Under the pieces are notes generated by a model that saw nothing but the letters and a program-made list of their open reading frames with translations, ran no database searches and was not told the origin of the DNA. 64,000 nucleotides of DNA from SZUA-365 sp034002405 (GTDB lineage Bacteria > Bacteroidota > Ignavibacteria > SZUA-365). This document shows positions 27,649 to 35,725 of the stretch, in pieces; the first letter of the stretch is position 1, and each line of letters opens with the position of its first letter. A program made the translations under genes and the position numbers. Where the stretch lies: positions 1 to 64,000 of the forward strand of contig JAVFAS010000005.1 in NCBI GenBank assembly GCA_034002405.1. Reading direction: 5' to 3'.

Positions 27649-27664
27649 CGTTTCACGTGGAACA
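27649..27664. promoter_or_regulatory. parS-like ParB binding site 2
   Basis: The reverse complement TGTTCCACGTGAAACG matches the parS consensus TGTTNCACGTGAAACA at 15 of 16 positions. It is 27 bases from site 1 in inverted orientation, and 10 bases from the yidC stop. Confidence 0.8.
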
Positions 27665-27674
27665 CTTGAGTGTT

Positions 27675-29528
27675 CTATCGTGTCTTTTTCTTTGTTTTCT
27701 GCTGCTCCTTTGCTTTCTCCTGCATCGAAGCCATGGCTCGTTCCGTCCAGCTCTGCTTTTTTCCGTCTTTCGGTGTGACTTTCACCAGCGGTTCATCCTT
27801 GTGCCGACGATTGATGATCTGCTGCTGGCCAATGGAAAGAAGGTTGAACATGAAATAGTAGAGGTTCAGTCCCGAAGGGAAGGAGTTAAAGAGAATCCAG
27901 AACATGACCGGCATCATGTAGACCATCGATTTCTGCCGAGGGTCCTGAATCGTCATCTTTTGCTGTACGAACATGGTAATCGCCATCAGAAGCGCCAGGC
28001 CGCTGATGAAGCTCATTCCCAGAAGCGGGATTTTGAACGGCAGCGTAATGAGGATGTCCGGAGCGGAAAGATCGCTGATCCAACTGACAAATGGTTGATG
28101 ACGGAGATCGATGGTGGATCGGAAAATGGAAAAGAGGGCAAACAAAATGGGCATCTGCAGAAGCATCGGCAGACAGCCGCCGGCCGGATTCACGCCGTAC
28201 TCCTTGTAGAGCTTCATGATCTCGACATTCTGCTTCTGCTGGTCATCCTTGTATTTTTCCCGCATCTCCGTCATCAGGGGTTGGAGTTTCTGCATTTTCT
28301 GCATCGATTTCATGCTGCTTTTCGTGAGGGGGTAGAGAAGCAACTTGATGATGATGCTGAAAATGATGATCACGACGCCGTAATTCGGAATGAAGCTGTG
28401 GAGAAAGCTGAACAGCGGCATGACGAGATATTCGGAGAAGGGGCGAACGACAAACTCCCATCCTAGATCGAGGACCTGTTCCATTCCCTTGTATTGTGCT
28501 TCGAGTACATCGTAGTCGAGCGGACCGACGAAGACGCTGAATTTCGAGATTTCCCGAGACTCTCCGCGGTACCGCACCTTGATGCCGGCTTCATAAATCT
28601 CCCGCTGTCCTTCGTTGGGGTAGGAATACATGCGTCCTTCCACATAGGCCCCGTTCCCCTTGAAGCCATCCCGTACCATGAGTGCGTTGAGGAAGTACTT
28701 GTTCTTGATCGAAATCCATTCGGTCTCACCGTCGAAGGAGGTCTTTTCCACTTCCGTGTCGTCGGCGTTGAATGTCTCTCGAGAACCATTCACCATGATA
28801 TCCGTCTCGGAAAAACTTGCTTCCTCCACGCTGTTTCTTTCCGTCAACGCGGGTGAGTGCAGGGTAACCTGGTATTCGCTGTTCGCGACAACCTGCGCCA
28901 TGTTGCGCAACTCGATATCGACATCCAACGAATACCCGCCACTTCGCACCGTGTAATATTTGACCAGGGCGACACTGTCACCGCGAATGGGGAGTACCGC
29001 CTGAAAATGAAGCGAGGCAGTGTCCGTGAGAACGAGCTTTCCGCTTGTCGGAAGTCCATCATACCGGAAATACAAGTCTTTTGTATCTATAAACCGCCCA
29101 TCATTGCTCGCGAACACGATATTGAAATCACTGGGGCGGGCCCAATCGATCAGTTGCAGGGGTTTGTCATTCCACGACTGAAAGCCCTTGAGGCGCCACC
29201 GCTTGATACTCCCACCGTGCGTGCTGAACGTAACCTCGTATTTCTCGGTCTCGATGGTAAACGTTTCTTCCGTGCCGCTGCCGAGGTGGGCGAACCAGGT
29301 GCCGAAACGATTCATTTCCGCGGACTGACTGCTGCTGTCAACAGAAACCGGTTCCTGGGCGACGGGGGCGGTGGCTTCCGGTTCCGTCGGGGACGTATCC
29401 TTTTGAACCTGTTCCTTCTGCTGCGCCTCCTGCTGCTGGATTTCTTCCGGACTTGGTGTCGTCACGAACATCCAGACGACGAAGAGGACGGCAATGAGAA
29501 TAAAACCTATGACCGCGTTTCTGTCCAT
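27675..29528 (-). CDS. yidC: membrane protein insertase YidC
   Basis: YidC inserts proteins into the inner membrane, alone or with SecYEG. The 617-residue product starts with a hydrophobic anchor (A-V-I-G-F-I-L-I-A-V-L-F-V-V-W-M-F-V), followed by a charged Gln/Glu-rich linker. A large periplasmic beta domain covers about 90-370. The conserved Oxa1/YidC core carries the S-M-K-x-M-Q-K-M-Q motif, G-G-C-L-P-M-L-L-Q-M-P-I and Y-Y-F-M-F-N, and the tail is very basic. The length and periplasmic domain are of the Gram-negative type. It is the last gene of rpmH-rnpA-yidD-yidC and is followed by a hairpin set between two parS-like sites. Confidence 0.97.
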   Translation of the reverse strand: MDRNAVIGFILIAVLFVVWMFVTTPSPEEIQQQEAQQKEQVQKDTSPTEPEATAPVAQEPVSVDSSSQSAEMNRFGTWFAHLGSGTEETFTIETEKYEVTFSTHGGSIKRWRLKGFQSWNDKPLQLIDWARPSDFNIVFASNDGRFIDTKDLYFRYDGLPTSGKLVLTDTASLHFQAVLPIRGDSVALVKYYTVRSGGYSLDVDIELRNMAQVVANSEYQVTLHSPALTERNSVEEASFSETDIMVNGSRETFNADDTEVEKTSFDGETEWISIKNKYFLNALMVRDGFKGNGAYVEGRMYSYPNEGQREIYEAGIKVRYRGESREISKFSVFVGPLDYDVLEAQYKGMEQVLDLGWEFVVRPFSEYLVMPLFSFLHSFIPNYGVVIIIFSIIIKLLLYPLTKSSMKSMQKMQKLQPLMTEMREKYKDDQQKQNVEIMKLYKEYGVNPAGGCLPMLLQMPILFALFSIFRSTIDLRHQPFVSWISDLSAPDILITLPFKIPLLGMSFISGLALLMAITMFVQQKMTIQDPRQKSMVYMMPVMFWILFNSFPSGLNLYYFMFNLLSIGQQQIINRRHKDEPLVKVTPKDGKKQSWTERAMASMQEKAKEQQKTKKKTR

Positions 29529-29555
29529 AACACTATCTTGTTGTTTTTGTTTGTT

Positions 29556-29777
29556 TTACGGAACAGGGTCGTACCCGCCATCATTCCACGGATGGCAGCG
29601 GGAAATTCGCTTGATTCCCAACCATGTGCCGCGCAGGGGACCATGCTTCTGAATCGCTTCCATCGTGTATGCGGAACATGTCGGGTAGAAGCGACATGAG
29701 GGAGGAAGCATCGGGGATATGAACCTTCGATAGATTCGGATAAGGAACACGAGCAGTGCCGTTATCACTCCCTTCAT
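29556..29777 (-). CDS. yidD: membrane protein insertion efficiency factor YidD
   Basis: The 73-residue product carries the YidD signature: an N-terminal hydrophobic segment, R-x-Y-R-R-F-I-S-P, C-R-F-Y-P-T-C-S-x-Y and the end R-I-S-R-C-H-P-W. It aids YidC-dependent insertion. ATG 29777 has GGAGG seven bases upstream, and its first four bases overlap the rnpA stop as ATGA, so translation is probably coupled. It lies 27 bases before yidC. A longer frame starting upstream simply runs through rnpA and is not used. Confidence 0.95.
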   Translation of the reverse strand: MKGVITALLVFLIRIYRRFISPMLPPSCRFYPTCSAYTMEAIQKHGPLRGTWLGIKRISRCHPWNDGGYDPVP

Positions 29778-30190
29778 GTTACCTCCAGGCGCTCGTGCAG
29801 CAGCCGGAGAAGTTCCGTGACGGATGCATCGAACAACTGATAATTCGGGTCCGAATGTATTTTTTTGGGATCCACGAGAAACACCGCGCGGAGCTGCATG
29901 CATGACTCCTCGATGAGGTGGCACACCGCGTGTTTTCTCTGCCGGTATGACTCGCGCAGGAGTCGACGGAGAAGGTTCCGCTGCACGGCGTTCCTTGGCT
30001 TTTTAACAGCAAATCCCACCGTACACGTGTATGGTGGGATTGCCCGTTGCATGTCGTAATAGAGCCGGATGCCGCGATGCTGCACAAACGTGCCGCGGGA
30101 AAAGACGTGACCGAAGGCCTCGTGCCCGCGCAGAATCTCGCGCTTGGAAACTCGGTTACGGCGTGTCCTATCGGTGCTTGGGCTCGTCAC
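29774..30190 (-). CDS. rnpA: ribonuclease P protein component
   Basis: RnpA binds the RNase P RNA and helps remove tRNA 5' leaders. The 138-residue product contains S-K-R-E-I-L-R-G, F-S-R-G near residue 30, the V-G-F-A-V-K-K strand and the RNR-type helix R-N-L-L-R-R-L-L-R-E. No ATG precedes the conserved part. The best start is GTG 30190, which overlaps the end of rpmH by 23 bases, a known arrangement for these two genes. Its end overlaps yidD by four bases. Confidence 0.92.
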   Translation of the reverse strand: MTSPSTDRTRRNRVSKREILRGHEAFGHVFSRGTFVQHRGIRLYYDMQRAIPPYTCTVGFAVKKPRNAVQRNLLRRLLRESYRQRKHAVCHLIEESCMQLRAVFLVDPKKIHSDPNYQLFDASVTELLRLLHERLEVT

Positions 30191-30323
30191 TGACGGTGAG
30201 TTTCCAACGACCCTTGGCGCGACGGCGCGCAAGCACTTTGCGTCCGTTTTTCGTTGCCATGCGGGCGCGGAATCCATGGGTGTTTTTTCTCTTGCGGCGG
30301 CTGGGCTGAAATGTACGTTTCAT
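30168..30323 (-). CDS. rpmH: 50S ribosomal protein L34
   Basis: The 51-residue basic protein begins M-K-R-T-F-Q-P-S-R-R-K-R-K and continues T-H-G-F-R-A-R-M, then G-R-K-V-L-A-R-R-R-A-K-G-R, which is diagnostic of L34. A short acidic-basic tail follows (S-D-E-P-K-H-R), a little longer than the 44-46 residues of many L34 proteins. It is the first gene of the rpmH-rnpA-yidD-yidC operon, and rnpA starts inside its last codons. A Bacteroidota-type promoter lies 40-70 bases upstream. Confidence 0.97.
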   Translation of the reverse strand: MKRTFQPSRRKRKNTHGFRARMATKNGRKVLARRRAKGRWKLTVSDEPKHR

Positions 30324-30362
30324 GTGAAGTTTTGCTTTCTGGTTGTATTCCTTACAGAACTA

Positions 30363-30394
30363 CAAATTTATCAACAAATGTGGGAATAAAGCAA
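30363..30394 (-). promoter_or_regulatory. Bacteroidota-type promoter of the rpmH operon
   Basis: On the minus strand TTG (30394-30392) is followed after 21 bases by TAAATTTG (30370-30363), matching the TTG / TAnnTTTG pattern of Bacteroidota housekeeping sigma factors. It lies 40 bases from the rpmH start in an AT-rich patch. Confidence 0.55.
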
Positions 30395-30466
30395 GGGAGG
30401 TCGATGGATTTTCACAAGAAATATTTCGCGGGCAACGGTGGCGACGCCCGCTCCACTGCGCTGAAG

Positions 30467-31489
30467 TCATATGGTACCGGCGCCACGACGACGGAGAAGC
30501 GCGATGAATAATGGCGCACCGATCGCGGCCGTGAGCGCACCCACCGGAATTTCAACCGGTGACAAGAGGCTTCGGGCCAGAAGATCACAGATTATCAGAA
30601 AGGTTGCACCGAGAAAAAACGAGAGCGGTACGAGCAGGCGATGGTCGGAGCCGACGAACAGGCGAATCACATGGGGCACGAGCAACCCGATAAATCCGAT
30701 GGTCCCCGCGACACTGACGACCGCCGCCGTCATGAGCGACGCGAGGATGTAGAGGAGTCCCTGTGTCCGACGAACGCCAAGCCCGAGATGCGATGCCGTC
30801 TCCTCGCCGAGTGCGAGGATGTTCATCCGCCCGGCATAGAGCATCAGCCACAGCGAGAGGACGGCAACAATAGGGACAAGCACCGCAACTTCCGCCATGC
30901 CCGTGCTGCCAAGATACCCGACCAGCCAGAATAACGCCGTACGAACAGGGCGATCCATGGTCGATACGAGAGCGAGGATGATCGCGGACAGAAAGGCACC
31001 GATCATCACGCCTGTCAGAAGCAGTGTGTTGCGCTCCAGCGAGGCGCGGAGGCCGAGACCATAGACCACGACGACAACGGCAAGCGCGGTGAGAAAGGAG
31101 AGAAGTACCTGCGCGGGAAAATACCACGCGGAGAGACCGGTGGCGATGGCCGTCAATGCACCGACCGCCGCGCCACCCGAGACACCCAAGATGTACGGAT
31201 CGGCAAGTACGTTTCGCAGCAAGACTTGAAATACCACGCCGGCTACCGCCAATCCGCCACCGACAAAAAGCGCGGTGAGAATTCGTGGAATCCTGATGTC
31301 GAACAGAACCGCCCGGACCGTGCCGTACTCCGACTCACCGCTGTTGAATATGGCGGAGAACATTTCCGCGTAGCTCAAATCGAAGGAACCAATGCGAAGG
31401 GAGAGCATGGCGCTCGCAATCATCAGCAACGCGGCAAACAGACTGAGCCGGCGGACGCGAAGGGGTGTTGCTGAACGTGCGTGCTTCAT
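30467..31489 (-). CDS. FecCD-family ABC transporter permease (iron-siderophore or B12)
   Basis: This 340-residue membrane protein is of the BtuC/FepD/FhuB type, with about ten helices. It has R-I-P-R-I-L-T-A, G-G-G-L-A-V-A-G-V-V-F-Q, N-x-L-A-D-P-Y-I-L-G-V-S-G-G-A-A, the ATPase-coupling loop E-E-T-A-S-H-L-G, and G-F-I-G-L-L-V-P-H-V-I-R. It moves iron-siderophore, heme or cobalamin through the inner membrane together with an ATPase and a binding protein, but neither is nearby. It is the fourth gene of nadE-acidic protein-obgE-permease, nine bases after obgE. The presence of methylmalonyl-CoA mutase makes B12 a possible cargo, but iron is equally possible. Confidence 0.9.
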   Translation of the reverse strand: MKHARSATPLRVRRLSLFAALLMIASAMLSLRIGSFDLSYAEMFSAIFNSGESEYGTVRAVLFDIRIPRILTALFVGGGLAVAGVVFQVLLRNVLADPYILGVSGGAAVGALTAIATGLSAWYFPAQVLLSFLTALAVVVVVYGLGLRASLERNTLLLTGVMIGAFLSAIILALVSTMDRPVRTALFWLVGYLGSTGMAEVAVLVPIVAVLSLWLMLYAGRMNILALGEETASHLGLGVRRTQGLLYILASLMTAAVVSVAGTIGFIGLLVPHVIRLFVGSDHRLLVPLSFFLGATFLIICDLLARSLLSPVEIPVGALTAAIGAPLFIALLRRRGAGTI

Positions 31490-31498
31490 CGGCTCCCG

Positions 31499-32515
31499 TC
31501 ATGCATCACTGTCGTCGGGAGAGACCGGGTCCGCGCCCATGATCATGTCCCACATCATATCCTTCAAAGCGGACAATCCATCACCGCTGACGGACGAAAA
31601 GGCAGCAACGGGAACGTCCATCGTTCGCTGCAATTCCACGATTCTCTCCCGGTCGGCGGGGGCCGCCGCATCGGTTTTCGAAATTGCGACAAACCACGGC
31701 TTCTTCTTCAGTTCGTCGCTATAGGAAGAAAGTTCATTGCGGAGCACCCGCAGATCTTCCTCGTAGTCGCCGCTGAAGCTCTCGATGAGAATCGCAAGCA
31801 CACGGGTTCGCTCGACATGGCGGAGAAACTGAATGCCGAGACCTTTGCCTTCATGCGCTCCCTCGATCAGTCCAGGCAAATCCGCGACGGTAAAACTGTC
31901 GTACTCACGATAGCGCACAATACCGAGGTTTGGCTCGAGCGTGGTAAATGGATAATCCGCGATTTTGGGGCGCGCCGCGGAGATGGTGGAAATAAGGGTG
32001 GATTTCCCTGCATTCGGAAATCCGACCAGTCCGACGTCGGCGATGAGCTTGAGCTCGAGCAGAAGTTGACGTTCCACCGAGGGACGACCGCTCTCCGCCG
32101 TTCGTGGGGTCTGGTGCGTCGCGGTGGCGAACTCCGCATTTCCGCGACCGCCGCGACCACCGATCGCGGCGCGATATTGCTGACCTGGAGTCACGAGGTC
32201 CGCGAGCAGCTGCGAGGTTTCCGCATCGCGTACGACCGTACCACAGGGCACCTGAATGAGAGCGTCGTCTCCGGAGCGGCCTGTCCGCAGCGATTTCTGG
32301 CCTTTCGCCCCGTTCTCCGCGGCATAGGTGTGCTTGTAGCGCTGGTCGAGGAGCGTATGCAACTGCGGATTCGCGACAAGGATGATGTCGCCTCCTTTTC
32401 CGCCATTGCCGCCGTCGGGACCACCTTTGGGAACGAATTTTTCGCGGCGAAAGCTGACACAGCCATCCCCGCCTTTTCCGGATTGCACGGAAATGGTTAC
32501 TTGGTCAACGAACAC
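31499..32515 (-). CDS. obgE: GTPase ObgE/CgtA
   Basis: Obg is an essential GTPase in 50S ribosome assembly and stress control. The 338-residue product has the Gly-rich Obg domain (G-G-D-G-C-V-S-F-R-R-E-K and G-G-P-D-G-G-N-G-G-K-G-G). Its G domain carries G-F-P-N-A-G-K-S-T, D-L-P-G-L-I-E-G-A and S-K-T-D. A short acidic C-terminus follows. It starts six bases after the acidic protein gene and ends nine bases before the permease, within one operon headed by nadE. Confidence 0.97.
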   Translation of the reverse strand: MFVDQVTISVQSGKGGDGCVSFRREKFVPKGGPDGGNGGKGGDIILVANPQLHTLLDQRYKHTYAAENGAKGQKSLRTGRSGDDALIQVPCGTVVRDAETSQLLADLVTPGQQYRAAIGGRGGRGNAEFATATHQTPRTAESGRPSVERQLLLELKLIADVGLVGFPNAGKSTLISTISAARPKIADYPFTTLEPNLGIVRYREYDSFTVADLPGLIEGAHEGKGLGIQFLRHVERTRVLAILIESFSGDYEEDLRVLRNELSSYSDELKKKPWFVAISKTDAAAPADRERIVELQRTMDVPVAAFSSVSGDGLSALKDMMWDMIMGADPVSPDDSDA

Positions 32516-32521
32516 GGCGAG

Positions 32522-34744
32522 TTACTTCCTGTTTGCGTAGCGTTTGTAGATGTCGTCGGTGAATTTCACCGCGAGACGCGAGTACATATCCACGTCGAAT
32601 TTGATGAACAGCTCGTCGATGTATTCGGAAGCCTGACGCCAGGACGGCTTTCCATTCAGCACCTGGAGCGCGTGTGCAAATGCATCCTCGTTCTTTTGAA
32701 AAAGCTTGCGGACGTATTTTTTCTTATCCGAATCGGGAAGCAACTCACGCAAGTCGCCATATTCCTGGATGACTTTATCCGTGGCGGGAGACAAATCCTC
32801 TTCCTCTTCCATCGCGTCGATCAACGCAGTGCGCGAAGATATCGACGCTTCCCTCTCGAACGCCGTACCCTCCCGCTGTCCCGACCGACCGGAATTCTGG
32901 TCACCGAAATCCTCGTCGAGCTCCAGATCGCGGAGGAGATCCTCCGCGGGTTCCAGCTCACTGGTCCGGCCGAGAGAAAGCCCGTCTGGCGTGGATGCAT
33001 CCGGGAGTGGCTCCATGTCCGTATCGATTTCTTCGATGTCCAGCGCTTCGGCTTCCTTCTCCCAGTCAATATCCATATCCAACACGTCATCCGATTGATC
33101 GGGATCGTCCGCCTGATCATTTGTGTCCGTACGATCCGGCGGCGTTCCGGCAGTCGATGCCGATGCACCGGCATCGCTGTCTTGCGCGGCCGCTTCCACG
33201 TCAGCGAAATCCAAACCGTCATCGGAGATGCCGGCATCGAATGCGGTGGTGCGATACGGATCGCTGCCGATATCGTCCTGCTCGAGAGAGAGTTCGATGG
33301 CCTCGATTTCATCGAGGGAAATATCGGGAATCACATCCTTTGTCTGAAGAAACTGCGCGGTCGGACGGGGCTCCTCCTCTCCGAGCACGATATCGGGAAG
33401 TTCGTCGATATCGCTCAGGGGCGGATTCTCCAACTCCGAGGTAGGGGCTTCATCGCTGGGCATGGAAACCAATTGCTCTTCCAGCGCGAGAATGCTTTCC
33501 GCCGTCAGATCGGAAACCGCGTCGTCGTCTTCACTGTCATCCGCGACGGATGCTTCCGCATCGAGATGAAGAGCGTCGGACGCTTCGGCTTCCTCCGAAT
33601 CTTCAAGTGCACTCACGGATGCATCGACAGCATCGTCCTCATCGAGGACGAGATCGTCGAGCGCCACGGCATCATCGATCTCGTATTCGAGATGGCTGCG
33701 GATGTTGTCATGCTCCTGCATGATCACCCCCTGTTCCTCCTCGGAGATAATGAAATCGAGCGCATCCTGTTCATGGCCGAGATCGCCATGGTGCATACCC
33801 GATTGTTCGTATTCCGGCATGTCCGGTACACTGAAATCCTGCGCCGCGGTCGCCGAGCGCTCGGGCTTCATGCCGCCTTTGTGGCCAAGCTGTTCGTTCA
33901 CGATGGTAGATATGTCCATTCCGAGAGTATAATCCTCCTCACCAATGATCATGACCAGGTCGTGCAACGTCAGACGCTCGCGCACCTTCTTTTCCTGGTC
34001 AAGCCGTTCGACGACGGAGGAAAGGTTCTTGTCGTCAAAGAAAATCGAAAGCGCTTCGATCGGTGCGAGCAGTGTCTCCGCGGATGACGCGAGATTGAAC
34101 AGCTCATAGATGGGTTCGGTCAGATGCGCCGTCTTGCGGCTGTCAAAACTGCGCACCACCTCGTGATCGATGCGCTCGAGCAACTCGGTGAATTTCCGGA
34201 CATGAATGACGGTCATTCCCTTCTGCGTGAAATACTCCCGGAGGATGACCTGGTAGTATTCGTAGTACCAGAACACCCGAAGCGCATCGAGAATGTCGTC
34301 GGTCGACGCGTGCTCGCGGTCGGCGAACAGATATTTCACCAGCGTCCACTGCGGCCGGCACACGTAATTAAAGAGCAGTTTGACGTTTTTTTCCAGGGCG
34401 GCGAGGTAATCCGGCGCATCGAAGACCGCGTGCTCGCGGGCGCGATCGCTGATGCGATCGAACAAGGCGAGTATTTCCTCATCGTCGTAGCGAAACCGCG
34501 AGGAATCGAGGAGACGCTCCTTTTCAGCAGCCACGAGGATGTTGATATCCGCGTCGAACATGCGGTGCAGCGCGGGCGGAATCGACGAGGCGAAGATCTG
34601 CCGCGACGTGATGGTGTCGGCGTCGCCAATGGTTTCCTTCCGCAGGAAGGCGATGGTGTCATCGATGTTCCGTTCGAACATGTCGGGATCCACGATTGTG
34701 TTTGGAAAAACGGTCCGCCTTCTCTCAGACGGGAGATCCGGCAT
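32522..34744 (-). CDS. large acidic protein of unknown function
   Basis: I do not recognise this 740-residue protein. The first 300 residues look folded and largely helical (D-I-L-D-A-L-R-V-F-W-Y-Y-E-Y-Y, then L-L-E-R-I-D-H-E-V-V). Residues about 310-640 are extremely Asp/Glu-rich with Ser/Ala and look disordered. The last 80 residues look folded again (L-P-D-S-D-K-K-K-Y-V-R-K-L-F-Q-K-N-E-D, then D-E-L-F-I-K-F-D-V-D-M-Y). There is no signal peptide or membrane segment, so it is cytoplasmic. It starts six bases after nadE and ends six bases before obgE. The acidic middle could mimic nucleic acid or bind basic proteins, but that is a guess. Confidence 0.75.
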   Translation of the reverse strand: MPDLPSERRRTVFPNTIVDPDMFERNIDDTIAFLRKETIGDADTITSRQIFASSIPPALHRMFDADINILVAAEKERLLDSSRFRYDDEEILALFDRISDRAREHAVFDAPDYLAALEKNVKLLFNYVCRPQWTLVKYLFADREHASTDDILDALRVFWYYEYYQVILREYFTQKGMTVIHVRKFTELLERIDHEVVRSFDSRKTAHLTEPIYELFNLASSAETLLAPIEALSIFFDDKNLSSVVERLDQEKKVRERLTLHDLVMIIGEEDYTLGMDISTIVNEQLGHKGGMKPERSATAAQDFSVPDMPEYEQSGMHHGDLGHEQDALDFIISEEEQGVIMQEHDNIRSHLEYEIDDAVALDDLVLDEDDAVDASVSALEDSEEAEASDALHLDAEASVADDSEDDDAVSDLTAESILALEEQLVSMPSDEAPTSELENPPLSDIDELPDIVLGEEEPRPTAQFLQTKDVIPDISLDEIEAIELSLEQDDIGSDPYRTTAFDAGISDDGLDFADVEAAAQDSDAGASASTAGTPPDRTDTNDQADDPDQSDDVLDMDIDWEKEAEALDIEEIDTDMEPLPDASTPDGLSLGRTSELEPAEDLLRDLELDEDFGDQNSGRSGQREGTAFEREASISSRTALIDAMEEEEDLSPATDKVIQEYGDLRELLPDSDKKKYVRKLFQKNEDAFAHALQVLNGKPSWRQASEYIDELFIKFDVDMYSRLAVKFTDDIYKRYANRK

Positions 34745-34750
34745 CGGTGG

Positions 34751-35575
34751 TCAGATTCCCCACGTATCCGGATAGAGTATGTCGGCATTCACGGGACGCG
34801 CCCCAATCCGGGCGATGGTGGGAAGCATGCGCTTGAAGCGCTGCCGCACGATGCGCGCGCGCACGGCCGCGATGAATTCCGGCTCGAAGCCCAGCGCGGC
34901 CAAACCGGCGTCATCCACCCGGCCATCGATCATGGAGACAAGCAGTGCATCCACACGATCGTAGGTGAAACCCAGCTCGTCCTCATCGGTCTGGCCAGAC
35001 CAGAGATCCGCGCTGGGAGGTTTTTGGATAATCGCATCCGGTATTCCGAGCCAGGCGGAGAGTTGGCGCACCTGGGTTTTGTACAGATCGCCGAGAGGAT
35101 TGATCGCGCAGGCGGCGTCGCCAAACAGCGTACTGTACCCCAGCAATGCTTCGGTCTTGTTTCCGGTGCCGACGACGAGACCGTGATCGCGTGCCGAACG
35201 GTCGTAGAGCACGATCATGCGCGTACGCGCCATGATGTTGCCGCGGCGCAGCCGGTTCATCGTCGGATCACCGGCAATGAGCGGGTCCACCACAGGGGTG
35301 ATATCCACGAGGTCGGGTTCGACACCCATCCATCCGGCGACGAGGCGCGCATGCTCGACACTCTCGGCACTGCTGTCACGATGCGGCATCATGATGCACG
35401 AGACCTGTCGCGGACCCAGCGCGCGAACACAGAGCGTCGCCGTCAGTGCTGAATCGATACCGCCAGACAATCCTACGATCGCCCGGGAAAACCCCGCGGT
35501 GTCGAATTCCGCTGTAATGAATCCGCACAGCAGATCGACCGTGGCTGATGCGTCAAGTTTCAGTTGAGGTAACAT
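34751..35575 (-). CDS. nadE: NH3-dependent NAD+ synthetase
   Basis: NadE amidates deamido-NAD+ with ammonia and ATP. The 274-residue product has the PP-loop S-G-G-I-D-S-A, the G-T-G-N-K-T-E site, T-L-F-G-D-A-A-C-A-I-N-P-L-G-D-L-Y-K, and the P-P-S-A-D-L-W-x-G-Q-T-D-E-D-E-L-G loop. It has no N-terminal glutaminase domain, so ammonia is the direct donor. ATG 35575 is preferred; an in-frame start at 35617 adds 14 weak residues. It heads the nadE-acidic protein-obgE-permease operon and is divergent from the toastrack gene. Confidence 0.95.
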   Translation of the reverse strand: MLPQLKLDASATVDLLCGFITAEFDTAGFSRAIVGLSGGIDSALTATLCVRALGPRQVSCIMMPHRDSSAESVEHARLVAGWMGVEPDLVDITPVVDPLIAGDPTMNRLRRGNIMARTRMIVLYDRSARDHGLVVGTGNKTEALLGYSTLFGDAACAINPLGDLYKTQVRQLSAWLGIPDAIIQKPPSADLWSGQTDEDELGFTYDRVDALLVSMIDGRVDDAGLAALGFEPEFIAAVRARIVRQRFKRMLPTIARIGARPVNADILYPDTWGI

Positions 35576-35725
35576 GCACCTGAATACGATATTGTTGGAA
35601 CTTACGAAACCCGACACCGCAAATCAATGCGTGGCGGCGTTCGTTGCGCGTTGCAGCGCGATTTTCTGAAACTGTCGCGGGGCGTTTTCGTACACCACTC
35701 CTTATCTGGACCTTGGAGAACCGCC

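Noticed and set aside
27414..27665. 83-codon minus-strand frame starting M-F-H-V-K-R with V-S-R-E-T
   Set aside because: Both peptides come from reading the parS-like sites as codons; there is no ribosome site or conserved body.
31481..34087. 868-codon plus-strand frame opposite obgE and the acidic protein gene
   Set aside because: It spans two real genes on the other strand and has the typical shadow composition.
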